From: CAZPAV01 sp964584755
GTDB lineage: Bacteria > Actinomycetota > Acidimicrobiia > Spongiisociales > UBA5794
Direction: 5' to 3'
DNA: 31,865 nt
Assembly: GCA_964584755.1 (NCBI GenBank)
Contig: CAZPAV010000032.1
Span: forward strand, 1 to 31,865
Shown in pieces: positions 27,558 through 31,865 of the stretch (within the stretch, counting starts at the first letter, position 1; each line of letters begins with the position of its first letter). A model generated the notes under the pieces. The model was not told the origin of the DNA. It was given only the letters and a program-made list of their open reading frames with translations, and did no database searches. The position numbers and the translations under genes were made by a program.

Positions 27558-28349
27558 GTGGATGGCGAGACCACCGCCCGTTACCTGCGCAGGATCGGGT
27601 TCCCGGCCCCGCCGGCGGCGCGGCTCGACACGCTCGAGGCCCTCCAGCGCGCCCACCTCTCCGCCGTCCCCTTCGAGAACCTCGACGTCTACTTGGGCCG
27701 CGACGCGCCGTTCGAGGACGACCGGGCCGTGACGAAGATCCTCGAGCGAGGACGGGGCGGCTGGTGTTTCGAGCTGAACGGCGCCTTCGCCCGCCTCCTC
27801 GAGGCGGTCGGCTTCCCGGTCACCCGGCTCGCCGCCACGGCGCTCGTCGGTGCGGTCTCGCCGATGCCCGACCACCTGACGCTGCGGGTCGATCTCGAAC
27901 GCCCCTATCTCGTCGACGTCGGTTTCGGCGTGCACACCCCGATCCGGCCCCTGCCGCTCGACGACCCCGGACCGCACGACGGCGGCATCGGCGAATACCA
28001 CCTCCTCCCCGACGGAGCGGGTGGGCTCCGCCTCGAGCGGCGCCGTCGCAACGGCGCCTGGGCAGGGTGCTTCCGCCTCGATCCGCGCCCGGTCGAGGAT
28101 CTCGGCGTGTTCGCCGCCGCCGCCCGGCATCTCGCCACGACCCCGGGCACGTTCACCGACGCCCCCTTCGCCGTCCGGCTCCTCGACGGAGGTCCGGACC
28201 GACTCGTCCTCACCCGGGACCGGATCGGTGTCCTCGGTCCTCGGGGCCGCACCGACCGACCCGTTCCGCCCGAGGCGTGGGTCGCCACGCTGCGGCGGCG
28301 GTTCGGCATCGACGTCCCGGAGGGGGTCGCCACGCGCCGCCTCCCCTGA
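27558..28349 (+). CDS. Arylamine N-acetyltransferase
   Basis: 263-residue acetyl-CoA-dependent transferase of the NAT family (acetyl to aromatic amines, hydrazines or related acceptors). The cysteine-protease-like triad is complete: Cys70 in RGGWCFELNGAF, His106 in PDHLTLRVDL and Asp120 in YLVDVGFG. N-terminal VPFENLDVYLGR is also typical. GTG start at 27558; the frame is open upstream only as shadow. Family members are tied to xenobiotics, to amide synthesis in polyketide clusters and, in mycobacteria, to sterol breakdown; nothing here tells which. Divergent from the ABC exporter, 61 bases before yjjI. Confidence 0.95.
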   Translation: MDGETTARYLRRIGFPAPPAARLDTLEALQRAHLSAVPFENLDVYLGRDAPFEDDRAVTKILERGRGGWCFELNGAFARLLEAVGFPVTRLAATALVGAVSPMPDHLTLRVDLERPYLVDVGFGVHTPIRPLPLDDPGPHDGGIGEYHLLPDGAGGLRLERRRRNGAWAGCFRLDPRPVEDLGVFAAAARHLATTPGTFTDAPFAVRLLDGGPDRLVLTRDRIGVLGPRGRTDRPVPPEAWVATLRRRFGIDVPEGVATRRLP

Positions 28350-28397
28350 GCACTGGACGGGACCGCGGCGTCGGTGCATCATGGGTGGGAACGGCAC

Positions 28398-28403
28398 GGA
28401 GGT
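28398..28403 (+). promoter_or_regulatory. Ribosome binding site GGAGGT of yjjI
   Basis: GGAGGT, 7 bases before the ATG at 28411. It decides the start against the ATG at 28381, which has no such site, and gives exactly the length of E. coli YjjI. Confidence 0.7.
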
Positions 28404-28410
28404 CACCGGC

Positions 28411-29961
28411 ATGGAGATGGAGGAGTTCCGCATCCGGAGTCGCCGGATCGTCGAGGACCCGCATCTGTCCTACCGGCAACGACGCCACTACCTCGCCGCC
28501 CTCGCCGAGGAGGCCCTCGAGTACCCGCCCATCTCGGACGCGGCGTTCGCGGCACTCGACAAGCGGATCGTGTGCGACCTCTACGAGGGGCACGCCCCGT
28601 ACCGCCCCCGGTACGTACTGCCGGACTACGCCAAGGCCCTACGCCAGGGATCCGTCCACCTCGAGCTCGATCCGCCGGAGGACCTCGACGACGCGCTGAC
28701 CTTCCTCCTCGTCCTCTACGCGAACGTCCCGTCGATCACCGGGTACCCCGTCTACCTGGGGGACCTCGACAAGGTCCTCGCCCCGTACGCGGACGGCGTC
28801 TCCGACGAGCACCTGTACCGCAGCCTCCGCCGCTTCTGGATCGCGCTCGATCGTCTCCTCCCCGACGGTTTCGTCCACATGGACCTCGGCCCGGCCGACC
28901 ACCGCATCATCCGCACGATCCTGCGCATCGAGCGGGAGCTCCTCCAGGTCGTCCCGAACCTCACGCTCAAGGTCGACCCCGACGTCACCCCCGACGATCT
29001 CGTCCGCGACGCGGTCGAGACCGTCTTCGAGACCGCGAAGCCCCACTTCGTCAACCATCCCCTCATGGTTCGCGACCTGGGGGAGGAGTACGCCGCGGTG
29101 AGCTGCTACAACTCCCTGAAGATCGGCGGCGGCTCACACACCCTGGTGCGCCTCAACCTCAAGGAGGTCGCCCTCCGTCACCAGGGGGACACGGCCGCGT
29201 TCCTCGACGAGACGCTCCCCCACTACGCCGAGCTCGCCGCCGAGGTCATCGAGGCCCGGGTCCGGTACCTCGTGGAGGGCGCCCGGTTCTTCGACCACGA
29301 CTTCCTCGCCCGGGAGGGCCTCGTCCGCCTCGACCGCTTCTCGGCCATGTACGGCGTGTTCGGGCTCGCCGAGGCCGTGAACCTCCTCATGGAGCACGCC
29401 GGCCGACCGGGTCGCTACGGCCACGACCCCGAGGCGAACGAGCTCTCCTACCGAGTCGTTCGACGGCTCGCCGAGATCGTGGCGGACCGACCCATGCCGT
29501 ACTGCGAGGGCAACGGGGGCCGATGCTTCCTCCATGCACAGTCGGGCATCGACTCGGACGTCGACGTCACCGCCGGGACCCGCATCCCCATCGGCGACGA
29601 GCCCGAGACCTTCGAGCACATCGCCTGCGTCGCGCCCCACCACGACCTCTTCGCCGCCGGGGTGAGCGACATCTTCCACTTCGAGGACACGGCGCGTGGC
29701 AACCCCCAGGCCGTCGTCGACGTCGTTCGGGGCGCGTTCGCCTCCGGGATGCGCGACTTCACGTTCAACCTCGACACGAACGGCTTCATCCGCATCACGG
29801 GATACCTGGTGCGCAAGTCCGACGTGGCCCGGTTCGCGGAGGAGGGGGCGCGTCACCACAGCACCGTCTTCGCCGCCGGCTCGGTGGAGAACTCCCACGT
29901 CACCGAGCGATCCGTCAAGCGCGTGCTGGTCCATGAGCATCATCCGCGGGCGCCTCAATAG
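28411..29961 (+). CDS. yjjI: Glycyl radical enzyme, YjjI family
   Basis: 516 residues, the same length as E. coli YjjI as I recall it. The glycyl radical site is NGFIRITGYLVRKSD with Gly464, close to the C terminus as in all glycyl radical enzymes. The likely thiyl cysteine is Cys232 in YAAVSCYNSLKIGGG, mid-chain as expected for the second half of the barrel. The YjjI family (DUF3029) is related to pyruvate formate-lyase but has no reaction known to me. The gene overlaps its activase yjjW by 29 bases, confirming the pair. Such enzymes are destroyed by oxygen once active. No microcompartment shell genes or aldehyde/alcohol dehydrogenase of the pdu/grp type lie near, so it is not one of those dehydratase loci. 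No clear -10 element; a leader of about 25 bases is likely. Confidence 0.92.
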   Translation: MEMEEFRIRSRRIVEDPHLSYRQRRHYLAALAEEALEYPPISDAAFAALDKRIVCDLYEGHAPYRPRYVLPDYAKALRQGSVHLELDPPEDLDDALTFLLVLYANVPSITGYPVYLGDLDKVLAPYADGVSDEHLYRSLRRFWIALDRLLPDGFVHMDLGPADHRIIRTILRIERELLQVVPNLTLKVDPDVTPDDLVRDAVETVFETAKPHFVNHPLMVRDLGEEYAAVSCYNSLKIGGGSHTLVRLNLKEVALRHQGDTAAFLDETLPHYAELAAEVIEARVRYLVEGARFFDHDFLAREGLVRLDRFSAMYGVFGLAEAVNLLMEHAGRPGRYGHDPEANELSYRVVRRLAEIVADRPMPYCEGNGGRCFLHAQSGIDSDVDVTAGTRIPIGDEPETFEHIACVAPHHDLFAAGVSDIFHFEDTARGNPQAVVDVVRGAFASGMRDFTFNLDTNGFIRITGYLVRKSDVARFAEEGARHHSTVFAAGSVENSHVTERSVKRVLVHEHHPRAPQ

Positions 29962-30790
29962 GTTCCTCCGCTTCTCGAACGTCGACGGACCGGGAAACCG
30001 CTTCGTCCTCTTCCTCCAGGGCTGCAACTTCGATTGCATCAACTGTCACAACCCGCACACGATCGGTGTGTGTGACGGCTGCGGGGCCTGCGTGGCGCCC
30101 TGTCCCGAGGAGGCCCTCCGCCTCGCCCCCGGGCCCACCGTGGTCGTGCGGCGCGACCGCTGTACGGAGTGCGGTGTCTGCATCGACGTCTGTCCGCACG
30201 ACGCGACCCCGCTCGACCGTTGGGTCACCGTGCCCGAGATGTTCGAGGAGATCCGCAGGACGGCCCCGTTCCTCTCGGGCATCACCGTCTCGGGTGGCGA
30301 GGCCACCCTCCAGGCGGAGTTCGTCGCCGCCCTCTTCCGCGCCGTCAGACGCCACCCGGAGACGGCCCACCTCACGACACTCGTCGACTCCAACGGGTCG
30401 GCCCCACCCGAGGTGTGGAACCGTCTCCTGCCGATGATGGACGGAGCGATGATCGACCTCAAGGCGCTCGACGACGCGACACACGTCCGGCTCACCGGGC
30501 GGCACAACGACGCCGTCCTCGCCTCGATCCGCCACCTCGCCGGCCACGACCGGCTCCACGAGGTGCGCCTCCTCGTCGTCCCCGGCTACTCCGACGATCC
30601 GGAGGCGATGGCGGCGACGGGACGCTGGCTCCGGCGGGTGGCACCGAGGGTCCCCGTCCGGCTCATCGCCTTCCGCCGACACGGGGTGCGGCCCGCCTTC
30701 GCGTTCCTCGAGGAGCCGGACGGGGACCGCATGGCAGAGCTCGCCGCGGCACTCCGGCGCGCCGACATCCGCGACCTCGTCGTCGTCTGA
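29933..30790 (+). CDS. yjjW: Glycyl-radical-enzyme activating enzyme, YjjW family (radical SAM)
   Basis: 285 residues. The radical SAM cluster is CNFDCINC (C-x3-C-x2-C) near residue 30, preceded by RFSNVDGPGNRFVLFLQG, the SAM/glycyl-enzyme activase pattern. An inserted double ferredoxin domain follows: CDGCGACVAPCP (about 45-56) and CTECGVCIDVCP (about 77-88), two further 4Fe-4S clusters. SGGEATLQ is the GGE motif for SAM. It abstracts hydrogen from Gly464 of YjjI using SAM and a low-potential electron. Its ATG lies inside the yjjI tail (29-base overlap) without a good ribosome binding site, so translation is probably coupled. PFOR elsewhere in this window could supply reduced ferredoxin (inference). 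Confidence 0.94.
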   Translation: MSIIRGRLNRFLRFSNVDGPGNRFVLFLQGCNFDCINCHNPHTIGVCDGCGACVAPCPEEALRLAPGPTVVVRRDRCTECGVCIDVCPHDATPLDRWVTVPEMFEEIRRTAPFLSGITVSGGEATLQAEFVAALFRAVRRHPETAHLTTLVDSNGSAPPEVWNRLLPMMDGAMIDLKALDDATHVRLTGRHNDAVLASIRHLAGHDRLHEVRLLVVPGYSDDPEAMAATGRWLRRVAPRVPVRLIAFRRHGVRPAFAFLEEPDGDRMAELAAALRRADIRDLVVV

Positions 30791-30819
30791 CGGCCTGCCC
30801 CGGGCGCCCCCGAGGGTGC

Positions 30820-30825
30820 TACCCT
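30820..30825 (+). promoter_or_regulatory. -10 element TACCCT for the 49-residue peptide
   Basis: TACCCT ends 7 bases before the ATG at 30833; leaderless layout. Confidence 0.5.
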
Positions 30826-30832
30826 CCCCGCC

Positions 30833-30982
30833 ATGCTCCCCACCGTGCTCGCGCTCGCCGAGGTGGCCGAAGCGGCTGGCGACCGGCTCCAGTCGCTCGC
30901 CGTCGCCGTGATCGGCGTCGCCATGCTCGTCGCCTTCGTGGCGACCGTCGTCGTCACCCCCCGCGGGGGCGATCACCACTGA
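30833..30982 (+). CDS. 49-residue single-span membrane peptide (hypothetical)
   Basis: ATG-started 49-residue peptide: a short amphipathic N-terminal helix (MLPTVLALAEVAEAAGDRL), one membrane helix (about 21-42, LAVAVIGVAMLVAFVATVVV) and a polar end (TPRGGDHH). Supported by the -10 element at standard spacing and the clean hydrophobic segment. Not recognised. It follows yjjW by 42 bases but has its own promoter, so a link to the glycyl radical system is not shown. Confidence 0.55.
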   Translation: MLPTVLALAEVAEAAGDRLQSLAVAVIGVAMLVAFVATVVVTPRGGDHH

Positions 30983-30985
30983 TCC

Positions 30986-30999
30986 GTCCCCTCGGGGAC
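30986..30999. terminator. Small hairpin between convergent genes
   Basis: 5-bp stem GTCCC/GGGAC with CTCG loop in the 30-base gap between the 49-residue peptide and the convergent secreted-protein gene. Could act on both strands; no T run. Confidence 0.25.
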
Positions 31000-31012
31000 C
31001 CCGATCGGACGC

Positions 31013-31865
31013 TCAGCGGTCGAACCGCGGCGGGGGCAGGAACCCGTCGTGGGCGCTCCGGGCGAGCTCCTCGACCTGCCCGAGGAGATCCTCGGCGGCG
31101 TCCGGCGGTACGGTCACGGTCACCGGCGGCGGCGTCGCCACCGGGGCCACCGTCGGCGGAACCAGGGAGGAGGCGTCCGGGACCGGAGGCGCCGCCGGAG
31201 GCTCCCCGGGGGTCGGCACGGTCACCCCGACCGGCGTTGGGATGGGCGGCGGCCCACAGCGACCTGGGTCGAGGCGAATCGGGTCGCCCGGCTCGGGGGG
31301 CGGTCCGTCCCGGAGGCACGCCACCCAGGCGCGGAGCGCGTCGGCGTCGGCACCCGTGGCCGCCGCGACGTCCTGCACCATGTGCTCGATCTCCTCGGCC
31401 GACGGCGGCAGTCCGTACTCGGCCGGATCCGGCGGCGTTCCACACTCCTCCAGGGGATCGACGGCGCCACCCCCCATGGCGGCGTCGCGCACACAAGCCG
31501 CCCAGGCTCGGGCGCCGTCTCCGAGGTCATGGGCCGCGTCCCTGACGCCGGCGGTCGCCTCCCGGACGGTCTCGCCCACGCGCCCCGCCACCGGGGGCGG
31601 CACGATCGGCGGTGCCGGCGGCGTCGGGGAGACGACGCCCGGGGACGCCGCGGCGGCCGGACGCTCGGGGACGCCGGCCGGCCGGGGGAGGGCGATCCCC
31701 ACCGCGGACGCCACCGCGGCGACACGATCCTGGATCGGCTCCGGAAGCACCCCGGCGTAGGCGGCACCGCCGGTCATGGCCACGAAGGTCGCCACCGCGA
31801 CGGCGCCGCGCAGGAGACGGCGCGCCCGCAGCACCCCGCGGCGGGATCGAGGGGCGGGCGAGGCG
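31013..31865 (-). CDS. Membrane-anchored or secreted Pro-rich protein with Trp/Cys repeat (partial, 5' end outside)
   Basis: The frame is open to the right edge, so the N terminus is probably missing; a GTG at 31834 would give 273 residues. Layout from that GTG: Arg-rich stretch and one hydrophobic helix (MLRARRLLRGAVAVATFVAM, then TGGAAYAG), a GVLPEPIQDRVAAVASAVGI helix, a Pro/Ala-rich linker, and two copies of the motif RAW-x-AC-x-RD (109-117 and 168-176). Each copy is followed after 17 or 20 residues by a second Cys in CG-x-PP (Cys114/131 and Cys173/193). Then comes a Pro/Val/Thr-rich stalk and an acidic helix. The four Cys suggest two disulfide-closed units outside the cell. Proteins with this membrane segment often sit beside sigma-factor genes in related actinobacteria (recollection, weak). 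The function is unknown. Confidence 0.6.
   Translation of the reverse strand, partial: ASPAPRSRRGVLRARRLLRGAVAVATFVAMTGGAAYAGVLPEPIQDRVAAVASAVGIALPRPAGVPERPAAAASPGVVSPTPPAPPIVPPPVAGRVGETVREATAGVRDAAHDLGDGARAWAACVRDAAMGGGAVDPLEECGTPPDPAEYGLPPSAEEIEHMVQDVAAATGADADALRAWVACLRDGPPPEPGDPIRLDPGRCGPPPIPTPVGVTVPTPGEPPAAPPVPDASSLVPPTVAPVATPPPVTVTVPPDAAEDLLGQVEELARSAHDGFLPPPRFDR

Noticed and set aside
28381..28410. ATG at 28381 as the yjjI start
   Set aside because: No ribosome binding site before it; GGAGGT sits 7 bases before the ATG at 28411, which gives the family length of 516 residues.
27495..28433. Extension of the 608-residue ABC subunit through the N-acetyltransferase gene
   Set aside because: Antisense shadow of the NAT gene; a -10 element and the beginning of homology place the start at 27494.
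28374..29936. 520-residue + frame overlapping yjjI
   Set aside because: Arg/Pro-rich shadow; the YjjI frame carries the radical Gly and Cys motifs.

Overview
This is chromosomal DNA from a very GC-rich bacterium (by eye above 70% G+C, with G or C in nearly every third codon position). It is most likely an actinomycete-type organism (Actinomycetota). Support comes from the codon use, the frequent GTG starts, a two-component Psp-type envelope module, and the many genes whose start codon lies only 6 to 9 bases after a TANNNT -10 element, which is the layout of leaderless transcripts. The mix of oxygen-sensitive enzymes (pyruvate:ferredoxin oxidoreductase, a glycyl radical enzyme with its radical-SAM activase) with a molybdenum hydroxylase suggests a facultative or microaerophilic to anaerobic life. 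The lineage below phylum cannot be fixed from the sequence alone. I saw no phage, insertion sequence, integrase, CRISPR array, tRNA or rRNA; the window reads as ordinary chromosome with short intergenic gaps. No gap reaches 300 bases; the longest, 23050-23272, holds a promoter and a strongly folded candidate RNA.

Layout. 1-2838 (+): small and large subunits of a xanthine dehydrogenase/aldehyde oxidase type molybdenum hydroxylase, cut by the left edge. 2883-4862 (+): CLC chloride transport protein with CBS and TrkA-C domains. 4878-11198 (-): a tight three-gene operon, pyruvate:ferredoxin oxidoreductase, a dihydroorotate-dehydrogenase-like flavoprotein, and formate-tetrahydrofolate ligase, joining acetyl-CoA/ferredoxin chemistry to one-carbon metabolism. 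11283-13219 (-): a TPM-like membrane protein and PspA, an envelope-stress pair. 13260-17517 (-): amino-acid and cell-wall genes metX, murI, a macro-domain protein, proC and proline dehydrogenase. 17625-21962: small flavin/FMN-type enzymes, a lone ABC ATPase, a 29-residue membrane peptide, an Atg22/UMF1-type transporter and a DnaQ-like exonuclease. 21937-27494 (-): a CvfC-like Nfu_N/HEAT protein, a glyoxalase-like protein and a heterodimeric ABC exporter with one degenerate ATP site. 27558-30982 (+): arylamine N-acetyltransferase, the glycyl radical enzyme YjjI with its activase YjjW, and a 49-residue membrane peptide. 31013-31865 (-): a secreted or membrane-anchored protein with a repeated Trp/Cys motif, cut by the right edge.

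How the genes fit together. The PFOR operon and the YjjI/YjjW pair are the metabolic core. PFOR makes acetyl-CoA and reduced ferredoxin. YjjW carries two extra ferredoxin-type clusters and would need a low-potential electron donor to activate YjjI, so a link through ferredoxin is plausible. The YjjI substrate is not known. The most general feature is transcriptional: at least fourteen genes have a TANNNT hexamer ending 6-9 bases before the start codon, and in three of them the TAA or TAG stop codon of the upstream gene forms the first three bases of that hexamer. Five other genes (fhs, nifJ, pspA, metX, yjjI) instead have a purine-rich ribosome binding site.
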